From NCBI GenBank assembly GCA_002025645.1, contig CP018783.1:2976001-3040000 (forward strand): 64,000 nucleotides of DNA, given 5' to 3'. Below the pieces are notes generated by a model. The model was not told the DNA's origin and ran no database searches. It saw only the letters and a list, made by a program, of their open reading frames with translations. The position numbers and the translations under genes were made by a program. Shown here in pieces: positions 45,501-54,216 of this stretch; within the stretch, counting starts at the first letter, position 1; every line of letters begins with the position of its first letter. The stretch is from Curtobacterium pusillum. GTDB taxonomy: Bacteria > Actinomycetota > Actinomycetes > Actinomycetales > Microbacteriaceae.

Positions 45501-46183
45501 CCACCGGGGAGACCGTGGACACGCAGCCGCTGAACGGCGGGGCCCCCGGGCAGGACGTGAACACGTTCGACAGCGCGGTCAAGGTCCTGACGGTCGACGC
45601 CTCGACGATCGGTGCCACCAAGGCGTTCACCTACTCGGTCCTCACCGAGTCGGCGTACGCCCCGGCCCTGGCCACGAGCGGCTCCTACGTCGTCGACGAG
45701 ACGGCGGAGGCGACCTACGACCCGACCAAGCCGGCGCTCACCTTCGCGCAGGGCACCTCCACGGGCGTGCTGTTCGCGGACTCCGGGTCGCTGCAGGTCA
45801 CCCGCGGCACGGGTGTCGCGAACGCGAAGGCACTGCTGCTGCACCTCGGCAACGCGGTCGGCGACCAGGCGGACACGGTCTCGGCGACGGTCGCCGCCCC
45901 GGTCGTGACGCTCCGCAAGGGCAGCGCCGTGACGGTCAGTGGCAACCCGACGGTGGGCAAGAAGCTCACGGCGCACCACGGCTCGTGGGACGCCAAGGGT
46001 GTGCGGTACTCCTACCAGTGGCTCCGTGACGGTGCCGCCGTGCAGGGTGCCACGAAGCAGACCTACACGCTGGGCTCGTCCGACGCCGGGCACCGCCTCC
46101 AGGTGCAGGTGACCGCGACGGCGAAGGGACACCAGGACGGATCGGCGACGTCGAAGCCGACCGCGAAGGTCTCCCGCCGCTAG
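42545..46183 (+). CDS. Secreted S8 (subtilisin-like) peptidase
   Basis: About 1,212 residues. Signal peptide (VLTAGIAAAALACGGLALGG...ASA), an inhibitor-I9-like propeptide, then the catalytic domain: Asp in VAVLDTGLDY, His in GDHGTHVSG, Ser in SGTSMATPDVAG. A PA (protease-associated) domain is inserted between His and Ser. After it come Fn3-like beta domains and a C-terminal Ig-like repeat (SYQWLRDGAAVQGATKQTYT). It is a lactocepin-like extracellular protease. The start is uncertain: TTG 42545 has GGGAG 8-9 nt upstream; GTG 42536 and TTG 42512 are in frame. No cell-wall anchor is visible. Confidence 0.92.
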   Translation: MNRATPNNDPTPTPNRIARVLTAGIAAAALACGGLALGGGAASAAPAGPVPADLKLSQPLRDAKPSKTIAAFVRTTGQGALEVDAQAKGGDLTKSKTPSSAAEQRVKAIGSTVDAVRAAVKQSDADATELYSTEYTVPGVAVVADVAALRKVAARSDVESIIPLTPKKIVDPTVNADSGAAPSGVDPSLTKPGADGVTPKNAASDVYTRSLDAWQQTGRTGKGVNVAVLDTGLDYTQADFGGPGTTAAYQAALANTGAPTAGSYDGKKFLGGYDFAGPTYNADSTDPAYDPTPKPDDNPIDGKGGDHGTHVSGTIAGYGLDADKKTYRGDYTKLTTQQVQDMWVGPGTAPQAGLYALKVFGDGGGSTDLTGAALDWVGQALTEGKDINVLNLSLGSDYGAPDDPDNAKIDALTARGVLPVIASGNADDFTDIGGSPGNAEGALTVAASATGQSLYDGVEATAPADVAKTWRAQYSQNYQGTLPVEGDVVVPSTNVDGCAAFSADEAAKIAGKVVWLKWTDAALECGSGVRFTNVEAAGGVGVLLAGTINTFDSGIAGNATIPGAELTADSVTGLQAAAQAGTLHVRFADELKGFELATDPETVNTLASFTSRGVHGSFDDIVKPDIAGPGVNVISAANGTGDGRLSMSGTSMATPDVAGIAALTFQSHPTWSAPQVKAALMNTATHDVEDGDGTATLLRQGTGRVDALQAVTAGTTVRSIENDQLVTASYGVVEVASKTSENRTLQIENTDGRPHTYDVAYQPQVSQPGVAFALSAKRVTVRPHGTATVKLTFSIADPTKLRRVIDPTQESVQQGYQREFVAAASGIVTFTPTDEKLNPLRLGTYVAPKPVSAVHGSDVAFPSTKNTADLTLTGRSVDQGDATTGYHAAVAPFVLGGTDGQESFPAGSAKQSLQAADVRAYGANYDKASDTLAFGVQTAGPDANPGAVTNVEVLIDTDRDGTPDYLVYDAKSAAVDATFATTVDLATGETVDTQPLNGGAPGQDVNTFDSAVKVLTVDASTIGATKAFTYSVLTESAYAPALATSGSYVVDETAEATYDPTKPALTFAQGTSTGVLFADSGSLQVTRGTGVANAKALLLHLGNAVGDQADTVSATVAAPVVTLRKGSAVTVSGNPTVGKKLTAHHGSWDAKGVRYSYQWLRDGAAVQGATKQTYTLGSSDAGHRLQVQVTATAKGHQDGSATSKPTAKVSRR

Positions 46184-46202
46184 TCGACGGCAGTCCGAAC
46201 AC

Positions 46203-46247
46203 CGCACTCCGGGCCCCGTCACCACGCGTGACGGGGCCCGGAGTGCG
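46203..46247 (+). terminator. Strong hairpin terminator after the subtilase gene
   Basis: A 19-bp perfect stem, beginning CGCACTCCGGGCCCCGTC, closed by a 7-nt loop. It lies 20 nt after the stop codon. There is no T-tract, but stem length and position make termination likely. Confidence 0.8.
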
Positions 46248-46260
46248 TTCCGAGGACATG

Positions 46261-46279
46261 TAGTTAGACAAACTAGTTA
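46261..46279. promoter_or_regulatory. AT-rich operator/promoter candidate upstream of the 56-residue ORF
   Basis: TAGTT-agaca-AACTA inverted repeat, with TAGTTA repeated directly at 46274. An AT-rich patch like this is conspicuous in such GC-rich DNA. Its form is like MarR-type operators. TAGTTAT may double as a -10 element. Confidence 0.5.
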
Positions 46280-46299
46280 TCGAGTGACAGGGTTGCCGC

Positions 46300-46470
46300 A
46301 TGCAGACGCAGAGCACCCTGAAGCAGCTCCGGGCCAACCCGATGGAGTGGCGGCGCCGTGGGCTCACCCCGCCGGACGTCATCCAGTCCATGATCGAACA
46401 GCGCCTCGCCGAGCCCGGCCACTCGCAGCCGGTCGGCGACCCCTCCTACCAGGACTTCTTCCGGAGCTGA
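46300..46470 (+). CDS. Small hypothetical protein, 56 residues
   Basis: ATG to TGA, 56 codons with strong third-position GC. The N-terminal half is basic (QLRANPMEWRRRGLTPPDVI), the C-terminal half polar, ending FFRS; no membrane segment or Cys. AGGG lies 8 nt upstream. It has its own AT-rich promoter-like region and is followed by a palindromic terminator-like repeat, which supports it being a real independent gene. No family recognised. Confidence 0.55.
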   Translation: MQTQSTLKQLRANPMEWRRRGLTPPDVIQSMIEQRLAEPGHSQPVGDPSYQDFFRS

Positions 46471-46490
46471 TCCGGAACGTCACCACCTGA

Positions 46491-47948
<1,458 letters not shown>

Positions 47949-47950
47949 CG

Positions 47951-48508
47951 ATGCGGGTCCTGTTCGTCTGCAGCGGCAACATCTGCCGCTCACCACTCGG
48001 CGCGCAGGTCCTGACCGCGCGGCTCGGCCGTGACGCTCCGGCGTTCACGGTCGAGTCGGCTGGAACCATCGCGCAGGACGGCGCCCCGATGGACGGCCCG
48101 GCGGCCGCGCAGTCGGAGCGGCTCGGCGGGGACCCGGCGTCGCACCGGTCCCGCTACCTGACGCCGGAGATCGCGGGGGCGGCCGACCTCGTGCTCACCG
48201 CCGAGCGCTCGCACCGTGCGGCCGTGGTGTCGCTCGCGCCGCGGGCTGCGAAGCGGGCGTTCACGATCAAGCAGTTCGCTCGAGTGCTCGACGCCCTCGA
48301 GCCCTCCGACCTGGACGGCGTGGAGACCGCGGAGCAGCTCGTGGAGCGTGTCGCCCGGCTCCGGGGGACCGTGCCGCAGCCGGTCGACCCCGCCGCGGAC
48401 GACGTCGACGACCCCTACCGGCGGTCGGCGGCGACGCACGAACGCGTGGCGGACGAGATCGCCGCCGCGCTCGGCGTCATCGCGGACGCGTTGCGCGCGG
48501 TGCGCTGA
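47951..48508 (+). CDS. Low-molecular-weight protein-tyrosine phosphatase
   Basis: 185 residues. The catalytic P-loop VCSGNICRS sits at the N-terminus, with Cys7-x5-Arg13. A C-terminal DDPYRRS supplies the general-acid Asp, as in LMW-PTPs such as Wzb/Etp. These dephosphorylate tyrosine kinases or related proteins, often in exopolysaccharide control. It starts 2 nt after the purA stop and shares its transcript; a functional link to purine synthesis is not implied. Confidence 0.9.
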   Translation: MRVLFVCSGNICRSPLGAQVLTARLGRDAPAFTVESAGTIAQDGAPMDGPAAAQSERLGGDPASHRSRYLTPEIAGAADLVLTAERSHRAAVVSLAPRAAKRAFTIKQFARVLDALEPSDLDGVETAEQLVERVARLRGTVPQPVDPAADDVDDPYRRSAATHERVADEIAAALGVIADALRAVR

Positions 48509-48521
48509 CGCGGACCCGCGC

Positions 48522-48594
48522 CGCAGTGTGCGAGGTTCCGACGAGTGTGCGGGGCACGCGGGCTCCCACCGTGTCCGGAACCTCGCACACTGCG
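48522..48594. repeat. Palindrome family C, copy 2
   Basis: Perfect 19-bp inverted arms CGCAGTGTGCGAGGTTCCG (48522-48540) and its complement at 48576-48594 with a 35-nt interior that contains TGCGGGGCACGCGGG. That interior 15-mer is found again near 53276. The element lies between convergent genes (phosphatase and MFS). Confidence 0.85.
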
Positions 48595-48625
48595 ACTCGC
48601 TCGGTGCACACTGCGACCCCGGCAC

Positions 48626-49873
48626 TCACCGAGGCGCGAGCACGTGCCGGTCACGGCTCGCGGCCACCCCGGCGACGAGCTGGACCACCAGGAGCGCCAG
48701 CAGCACCACGATCGGCACGATCCACCCGCCGGTCGCCGTGTGCAGCAGCCCGAGCCCGAGCGGTCCGAGCCCCGCGAGCAGGTACCCCGTGCCCTGCGAC
48801 ATCGTCGAGACGTGCGCGGTGTGCCGGGCGTCCGGGGAGCGCCAGACGATGTAGCTCAGCGACAGACTGATCGCGCCGCCCTGCCCGAGCCCGAGCAGGG
48901 TCATCCACACCCAGGCCCCGGCGCCCGGAGCGACGAGCAGCCCGACGAGCCCCGCGGCGCAGAGCACCACGACGACGAGGACCGGCAGCCACGTCGGCCG
49001 GAGTCGTCGAGCGATCGCCGGACCGGTCACGCCGGTGACGATCCCGGGCAGGCTCGAGTACGCCAGCATCAGGCCGGCCTCGTGCGCGGAGACCCCGGCG
49101 TCCTGCAGCACCGTCGGCACCCAGGTGAGGAACGCGTAGTACGACAGGCTCTGCAGTCCCATGAACCCCGTCACGGCGATCGCCACCGGGTCGCGGAACA
49201 GCCGTGCGAAGGTCGGCTCGTCGACGGCCGTCACCGGAGCGTCCGCGACCGCGCGTGTGCCCCGTGCGTGCCCCGGGTTCCGGAGGGCGCGCGGCAACCA
49301 GACCAGGAACGCCACGACGGCGGGCACGGCCCAGAACGCCAGGGCCGGACGCCACGACCCGAACGCGCCCATCAGCGGGACGACGGCGGCCGACGCGATC
49401 GCCGCGCTGAGGAAGAGTGCCGTCGAGTACAGCCCCATCATCAGGCCGACCCGGTGCGCGAAGTCGCTCTTGATCGCCGCCGGCATGAGCACGTTCGCCA
49501 CCGCGATGGCCGCACCAGCCAGCACGGTGCCGCCGTAGAGCGCCCAGCCGTGCGGTTCGAGGCGCAGGGCGATCCCGACGGCCAGCACCGCCATGGTGAG
49601 TCCCAGGAGCCGGTGCAGGCCGATCCGTCGGGTGAGCACGGGCGTCAGGAACGCGAACGCCCCGAAGGCGAACACCGGGATCGTGGTGAGCAGACTCGCC
49701 GCCGACGGGCTGAGGTGCAGTGACCGCTCGATCGCCCCGAGCACGGGGCCGACCGAGGCGACCCCCATCCGCAGGTTCAGCGCGACGAGCATGAGCCCCG
49801 CGCCGACGTACCAGGCGGCGAGGAGCCCGCGCCGCGGGGCAGCGGTCGGGACGGGGACGGAGGCGGTGGTCAT
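48626..49873 (-). CDS. MFS transporter, CynX/NimT-like
   Basis: 415 residues with 12 predicted membrane segments. The early ALNLRMGVASVGPVLG and the absence of the sugar-porter motif match the cyanate/nitroimidazole (CynX/NimT) branch. A central cytoplasmic loop (RALRNPGHARGTRAVADAPV) divides two six-helix halves. ATG at 49873 follows TGTGAT by 6 nt. It is divergent from the AraC gene with only 54 bp between starts, so the AraC protein is a plausible regulator of this transporter. Confidence 0.88.
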   Translation of the reverse strand: MTTASVPVPTAAPRRGLLAAWYVGAGLMLVALNLRMGVASVGPVLGAIERSLHLSPSAASLLTTIPVFAFGAFAFLTPVLTRRIGLHRLLGLTMAVLAVGIALRLEPHGWALYGGTVLAGAAIAVANVLMPAAIKSDFAHRVGLMMGLYSTALFLSAAIASAAVVPLMGAFGSWRPALAFWAVPAVVAFLVWLPRALRNPGHARGTRAVADAPVTAVDEPTFARLFRDPVAIAVTGFMGLQSLSYYAFLTWVPTVLQDAGVSAHEAGLMLAYSSLPGIVTGVTGPAIARRLRPTWLPVLVVVVLCAAGLVGLLVAPGAGAWVWMTLLGLGQGGAISLSLSYIVWRSPDARHTAHVSTMSQGTGYLLAGLGPLGLGLLHTATGGWIVPIVVLLALLVVQLVAGVAASRDRHVLAPR

Positions 49874-49927
49874 GCACCGATCACACCATCGAGCGGTGTC
49901 GGCGCGGAACACGTACGCTGCCCGGTG

Positions 49928-50707
49928 ATGTCGGATTCCAGCCAACCGGACAAGCTCTCGGAGGACGGCCGCACCGAGGCGGCGTTCTGGTTCGCGCACG
50001 CCGAGACCGTCCCGCCGCACGTGCACCCGCTCGGACACCTCGTGCACGCCGCGACGGGCGTGCTCTCGCTCATCACCGACGACGGCGCCTGGATCGCACC
50101 GCCGAACCGGGTCGCGTGGGTGCCGGCCGGTGCCGAGCACCGGCACCGGGCACACGGGGTGACCGACATGCGCGTCGTCTACCTGTCCGCGGATGCTGCC
50201 GCGGGCCTCCCGTCGGGTCCGGCGGTCCTGGCCGTCTCGTCGCTCGCCCGGGAGGCACTGCACGCCATCACGACGCCGGCACGGCGTTCCGACGTGGCCC
50301 GGTCCCACCTCCGTGCCGTCATCGTGGACGAGGTCGCGTCCGCCCCGGAGCAGCCGCTGCACCTGCCGGAACCCCGCGACGACCGGTTGCGGCGCGTGGT
50401 GCGACGGGTCGAGCGTGACCTGACGGAGCCGCTGTCGCTGGCGGGGCTCGCGGCGTGGGCCGGGGTCGGTGAGCGGACCCTGACGCGGCTGTTCCGGCAG
50501 GAGACCGGGATGGGGTACCGGCAGTGGCGGTTGCAGCTGCGGGTGCACCGTGCCCTGGTGCTCCTCGCCGGCGGGCAGTCGGTGACCGATGTGGCGGCGG
50601 CGTGCGGATGGGCGACGACGAGTCAGTTCATCGAGCAGTTCTCCCCACTCGTGGGGATGACGCCGGGCGCCTACCGGCGTGCCGCGACCGCCGTGCCGCG
50701 GGACTGA
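49928..50707 (+). CDS. AraC-family regulator with N-terminal cupin domain
   Basis: 259 residues. The N-terminal cupin-like sensor has HVHPLGHLVHAATG and a HRHRAHG strand. The C-terminal pair of helix-turn-helix motifs covers SLAGLAAWAGVGERTLTRLF and SVTDVAAACGWATTSQFIEQ, then PGAYRR. TACGCT (49914-49919) lies just upstream; start could be ATG 49928 (8-nt spacer) or GTG 49925 (5-nt). The shared promoter region with the MFS gene suggests a regulator/transporter pair. Confidence 0.88.
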   Translation: MSDSSQPDKLSEDGRTEAAFWFAHAETVPPHVHPLGHLVHAATGVLSLITDDGAWIAPPNRVAWVPAGAEHRHRAHGVTDMRVVYLSADAAAGLPSGPAVLAVSSLAREALHAITTPARRSDVARSHLRAVIVDEVASAPEQPLHLPEPRDDRLRRVVRRVERDLTEPLSLAGLAAWAGVGERTLTRLFRQETGMGYRQWRLQLRVHRALVLLAGGQSVTDVAAACGWATTSQFIEQFSPLVGMTPGAYRRAATAVPRD

Positions 50708-50758
50708 GGGCCGCGGACCGCCGGACTGGCCGCAGAACGAGTACCCCGATCTGTCCCC

Positions 50759-50903
50759 TGTACCCCGGAAATGCGTCACACGACCCCGGAAAGCCGGGGA
50801 TCACTGATGCGGGGGATTGACGGAACCCGTGAATGCGTGGGCATCGCTGGCGGTGGGAGGGGGTGGTCTCGTAGCGTTCTGGTGTCAGCAGTTGTACCCC
50901 GGA
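50759..50903 (+). promoter_or_regulatory. Direct repeats and -10 upstream of the NYGGY paralogue pair
   Basis: TGTACCCCGGA occurs at 50759-50769 and 50893-50903, with a partial match GTACCCCGAT at 50741. A TAGCGT -10 hexamer is at 50872-50877, between the two full copies. A small hairpin CCCCGG-aaag-CCGGGG lies near 50785. The 213-bp gap holds no other gene. Confidence 0.4.
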
Positions 50904-50920
50904 TCGCGAAGGAGAGCGAC

Positions 50921-51250
50921 ATGAGCACCACCGTCAGCACCGACACCCGAGCCGAGGTAACGCTCGACACCGACACCGTCGACACCATCGCGATCCTCGA
51001 GGCCCAGGCCGAGCCGCACTCCCGTCCGTCGCGCGCCAAGCTCAGCTGGACGCAGGAGGAAGACGGCGAGTGGGTCGCCAACTACGGCGGGTACTTCGGC
51101 GGCTCGATCGACAAGCGCGACGGCCGCTACGTCGCCTCGGACACGTTCGGCCTGGTCGTGGGCGACTTCGACTCGCTCGAGCAGGCGCAGGCACAGCTCG
51201 CGGACCAGCTGCACGTCATGCTGCCCTCCGTGATCCGTCCCGTCGACTGA
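50921..51250 (+). CDS. Small protein of unknown family, paralogue 1 (NYGGY type)
   Basis: 109 residues, soluble and acidic, no signal peptide or Cys. A disordered Thr/Asp/Val-rich N-terminus is followed by a compact segment: WVANYGGYFGGSIDKRDGRY, then SDTFGLVVGDFDSLEQAQAQ and LADQLHVMLP. ATG has GGAG about 7 nt upstream. It is the first of two tandem paralogues and lies in front of the SRAP gene (opposite strand). The core reads like a short beta-sheet plus helix. No function can be assigned. Confidence 0.8.
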   Translation: MSTTVSTDTRAEVTLDTDTVDTIAILEAQAEPHSRPSRAKLSWTQEEDGEWVANYGGYFGGSIDKRDGRYVASDTFGLVVGDFDSLEQAQAQLADQLHVMLPSVIRPVD

Positions 51251-51330
51251 GCAGCCCACCAGGCACCACCACCACCACCGGTACGCACCCGGCACGACCA
51301 GCACCGCAGCAGGACAGCACGAGGAGCACC

Positions 51331-51675
51331 ATGAGCACGGCCTTCGCCCACCCCCACCACGCCGAGGCGACGGCGCACGAGGCCATTCCGGACGAGGTCA
51401 CGGTCGACACCGCCACCATCGCCGCGATCACCGAGATCGAGGCCGAGGTCGTCGCTCCCGCGCAGCACGCTCGGATCACCTGGTCCCGCCCCGACACCGG
51501 GCTGTGGGCCGCGAACTACGGTGGGTACTACGGCGGCACGGTCGACCGCCAGGGCACGCACTTCTTCGTGTCCGACACGTTCGGCCAGTACGTCGGGGAC
51601 TTCCGGTCCCTCGAGGAAGCGCAGCAGCGTCTCGCCGAACGGCTCCACGTGCTCCTGCCCGACGTGCGTCGCTGA
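51331..51675 (+). CDS. Small protein of unknown family, paralogue 2 (NYGGY type)
   Basis: 114 residues. The core WAANYGGYYGGTVDRQGTHF, then VSDTFGQYVGDFRSLEEAQQ and RLAERLHVLLP, closely parallels the preceding protein; the N-termini differ, with several His here. GAGGAG lies 5 nt before the ATG. Tandem duplication with conserved core but divergent N-terminus suggests related but distinct roles, perhaps as a heteromeric pair. Confidence 0.8.
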   Translation: MSTAFAHPHHAEATAHEAIPDEVTVDTATIAAITEIEAEVVAPAQHARITWSRPDTGLWAANYGGYYGGTVDRQGTHFFVSDTFGQYVGDFRSLEEAQQRLAERLHVLLPDVRR

Positions 51676-51684
51676 CGGCTGTGG

Positions 51685-52425
51685 CTAGGCGACCCGCTCG
51701 ATCAGCTGCGGGCCGTCGTTCTTGACGCTGTTCACGGTGCGCGCGACCTCGTACTGCTCGAGGCCCGCCGCGACCGTCAGTGACTCGTGGTCGAGCAGGG
51801 CGAGGAGATCGTCCGTGCCGAGACCGCCGCGGTCAGCGTTCAGCCAGTCGTCGTAGCCGTCCGGCGTGAGGAACGCGGGCATCCGGTCGTGGACCTCACC
51901 CGGGGCCACGTGGGCGTCCCGCGTGATGATCGCCAGCGACAGACGCCACTTGTCCGGGTCGCCCTCGGGCTTCGTCGGGTCCGGCCAGGCACTGACCACC
52001 CCGGCCATCGCGAGCGCCCCGCCAGGCTCGTGGACGAAGTGGGGTTCCTTGCCGTCCTCGCGCACGACCCACTCGTAGTAGCCCTGAGCCGGCACGATGC
52101 ACCGGTTCGTGGCGAACGCCCGCTTGAACATGCCGCTCGTCGCGACCGTCTCGATGCGGGCGTTGATCGGCTTCGGGCGCTGCTTCTGGAAGTCCTTCGC
52201 CCAGCTCGGCACGAAGCCCCAGCTGATCCGGGGGAGTTCCCGTTCGCCGTGCCGCTGCCGGACCGCGAACACGGGGTCGGTCGGCGCGACGTTCCAGCTC
52301 GGGACGAGGCCGGTGCCGACCACGCCGGTGTCCTCATCCACGTGCTCGGTCCGATCGGCGAGTTCACCGATGAGTTCCGGCAGCAGATCGGCCGTGGTGT
52401 CGGAGACGACGAACCTTCCACACAT
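51685..52425 (-). CDS. SRAP (YedK/HMCES-type) abasic-site DNA-protein cross-link protein
   Basis: 246 residues starting MCGRF, where Cys2 becomes the N-terminal nucleophile that forms a thiazolidine with abasic sites in single-stranded DNA. Conserved N in PINARIET, E in GYYEW and H in HDRMPAFL are present in the expected order. It is a genome-maintenance protein. CACACT, 6 nt before the ATG, may act as a weak -10 for a leaderless mRNA. I looked for a clear SOS box and did not find one. Confidence 0.92.
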   Translation of the reverse strand: MCGRFVVSDTTADLLPELIGELADRTEHVDEDTGVVGTGLVPSWNVAPTDPVFAVRQRHGERELPRISWGFVPSWAKDFQKQRPKPINARIETVATSGMFKRAFATNRCIVPAQGYYEWVVREDGKEPHFVHEPGGALAMAGVVSAWPDPTKPEGDPDKWRLSLAIITRDAHVAPGEVHDRMPAFLTPDGYDDWLNADRGGLGTDDLLALLDHESLTVAAGLEQYEVARTVNSVKNDGPQLIERVA

Positions 52426-52466
52426 GCGCCCAGTGTGCTCGCGACCACCGACAGGCGCGCGCTCGA

Positions 52467-53141
52467 TCAGTCGCCGGGCAGGCCGAGCTTCGAACCCGTC
52501 GGGTCTCGTCTCCACTGCGGACCCTCGGAGTCGGGCGGCGGCGCGGTGGCGAGCGCGGCGATGCGGGCTCGTTCGGAACGACCGAGCCGGATCACCATTT
52601 CCGGGAGCAGTACGACGTACAGGACCATCCAGAGCGGGAACACACTGTGGGAGCCCATGGCGATGCTCCCTCCGAGAACGACGAGGGCGAGCCCGATCAT
52701 CGTCGGCCCGAGTCGTGACAGCCGTCGGATCAGCCCGCGCTGCAGCAGAGGCACATCGTTCAGGACCGCCGCACGGTCCTCCGGAGCGACAGGGCGTGCG
52801 TGTCGGTCGAGATATGGCTGGACCGACCACCGCACGGCCAGCTGCGCGTCCGGACGGACCTGCCGCCCGTTGATCGTCGCTGCTGGATCGACGTGACGCG
52901 CTGTGGGGAAGCAGCTGAAGAGCAGGAGCCCGAACCCCAGGGTCACCGTGGCCGTGGCCGTGGCGGCGACGGTGCCCAACACGGACGTCCCCGCCCAGGC
53001 GAACCGCACCTGCAGGACCACGGCTGCGATGAGCGCGAGGACGGCCACAGCGGCAGAGATCTGCGTCGCCCGACGGACGCGCGCGGGGTCGACGACGTCA
53101 CCGATCCGCTCCCGCAGCACCTGCCAACCGAGTCTGAACAC
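52467..53141 (-). CDS. Hypothetical membrane protein
   Basis: About 224 residues with four hydrophobic segments in two pairs (near 25-75 and 140-185), separated by a polar loop. No family recognised. The start is uncertain: GTG 53141 is preceded by a purine-rich AGAAGAAG, while an in-frame ATG at 53198 would overlap palindrome A copy 4. The gene ends 42 bp from the start of the SRAP gene and may be upstream of it in one transcript. A short C-terminal tail is hydrophilic. Confidence 0.55.
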   Translation of the reverse strand: MFRLGWQVLRERIGDVVDPARVRRATQISAAVAVLALIAAVVLQVRFAWAGTSVLGTVAATATATVTLGFGLLLFSCFPTARHVDPAATINGRQVRPDAQLAVRWSVQPYLDRHARPVAPEDRAAVLNDVPLLQRGLIRRLSRLGPTMIGLALVVLGGSIAMGSHSVFPLWMVLYVVLLPEMVIRLGRSERARIAALATAPPPDSEGPQWRRDPTGSKLGLPGD

Positions 53142-53198
53142 GGGACTTCTTCTACTCGGTCGATCTGGGAGCACGTCGCCGAGCGAAGTGGTGTGCAT

Positions 53199-53251
53199 GG
53201 TGAGCAGAAGATGTCGGGTCCACGGCGGCGACTCGACCTCTTCTGCTCACC
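53199..53251. repeat. Dispersed palindrome family A, copy 4 (divergent)
   Basis: Arms GGTGAGCAGAAGATGTCG... (53199-53220) and 53230-53251 with two mismatches and a 9-nt loop. It keeps the GTGAGCAGAA outer part but differs inside. Located between divergent genes. Downstream, 53270-53290 carries part of family C (TGCGGGGCACGCGGG). Confidence 0.8.
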
Positions 53252-53394
53252 GGACGTGGCCGACCTCGCACGGTGCGGGGCACGCGGGGACGCGGGGCCC
53301 GGACACGCCCGGGACGAGCGCCGCGCGGGCCGGGCGCCCGCACCAGGACGCCGCGCTCCAGCACTCGCTCAGGAACGCACGATGCCCTCGGTCC

Positions 53395-53820
53395 ATGAGT
53401 CTCGACATCGTCTACACCGCAGCTGCCCACGCCACCGGCGGAGGCCGCGACGGCCACGTGCGCAGCGAGGACGACCGCCTCGACCTCGACACCCGCCCGC
53501 CGAAGGAGATGGGCGGCAGCGGCGAGGGCACGAACCCGGAGCAGCTCTTCGCCGCCGGGTACGCCGCGTGCTTCCTCGGTGCGCTGCACGCCGCCGGCAA
53601 GGAGCTCGAGGTCGACACCACCGACGCCGAGGTCTCCGCCGAGGTCGGCATCGGCGGCACCGGGAACGGTGGCTTCGGCCTCGCGGTCGAGCTCGACGTG
53701 TACGCGCCGTCGGCCCGTCCGGAGCAGCGGCAGCGCCTCGCCGAGCGTGCCCACGAGATCTGCCCGTACTCGAACGCCACCCGCGGGAACATCACGGTCG
53801 CGATCTCGATCGTCGACTAG
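53395..53820 (+). CDS. Organic hydroperoxide resistance protein (Ohr/OsmC family)
   Basis: 141 residues, typical Ohr length. The two redox-active Cys are in NPEQLFAAGYAACF and CPYSNATRGN. Ohr reduces organic peroxides using lipoylated partners. ATG start is supported by family alignment; no OhrR-type MarR regulator gene is adjacent. Its TAG stop is part of the -10 hexamer of the next gene, so the two genes are packed without an untranslated gap. Confidence 0.94.
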   Translation: MSLDIVYTAAAHATGGGRDGHVRSEDDRLDLDTRPPKEMGGSGEGTNPEQLFAAGYAACFLGALHAAGKELEVDTTDAEVSAEVGIGGTGNGGFGLAVELDVYAPSARPEQRQRLAERAHEICPYSNATRGNITVAISIVD

Positions 53821-53829
53821 CGTTCGGGC

Positions 53830-54216
53830 GTGGTCACCGACGAGTCCCGCTGTCCCTGCCTGAGCGGCAACCCCTACGGCGAGTGCTGCGGGCCGCTGCA
53901 CGGCGGCGCCGCGGCACCGACCGCCGAGCGCCTGATGCGCTCGCGGTTCAGCGCGTTCGCGCTCGGCCTACCCGAGTACCTCCTGCTGACGTGGCACCCG
54001 CGGACGCGGCCGGAGGAGCTCGAGTTGGACGCGGATCAGCGCTGGACCCGGTTGGACGTGCTGTCGACGCGGTCTGGAGGCCCGTTCGACTCCCGGGGCA
54101 CGGTCGCGTTCCGCGCGTGGTGGCGTTCCGACACCGAGCGCGGCACGCTCGAGGAGACGAGCGAGTTCGTCCGCGAGGGCGGCCGTTGGTACTACGTCGA
54201 CGGCGTGGTCAGCTGA
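53830..54216 (+). CDS. YchJ-like (UPF0225) SEC-C motif protein
   Basis: 128 residues. The N-terminal zinc-binding SEC-C motif CPCLSGNPYGECCGPLH is followed by PTAERLMRSRFSAFALGLPEYLLLTWHP, the YchJ/UPF0225 core with an NTF2-like fold. The function of the family is not established. GTG at 53830 lies 6 nt after TAGCGT (53818-53823). The 3' end overlaps the convergent aroE gene by 8 bp. Confidence 0.9.
   Translation: MVTDESRCPCLSGNPYGECCGPLHGGAAAPTAERLMRSRFSAFALGLPEYLLLTWHPRTRPEELELDADQRWTRLDVLSTRSGGPFDSRGTVAFRAWWRSDTERGTLEETSEFVREGGRWYYVDGVVS

Noticed and set aside
42425-46225. 1,266-codon open frame antisense to the subtilase gene
   Set aside because: Arg/Val/Gly-rich shadow of the real gene, which has the intact catalytic triad and a signal peptide on the plus strand.
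46201-46260. tRNA gene in the gap after the subtilase
   Set aside because: The strong hairpin has no D-loop, anticodon or T-loop signatures; it is a simple terminator stem.
52480-52500. SOS (LexA) box for the SRAP gene, from a TTCGAAC word
   Set aside because: Only one half-site is visible, it lies inside the neighbouring coding region, and it is not at the SRAP promoter.
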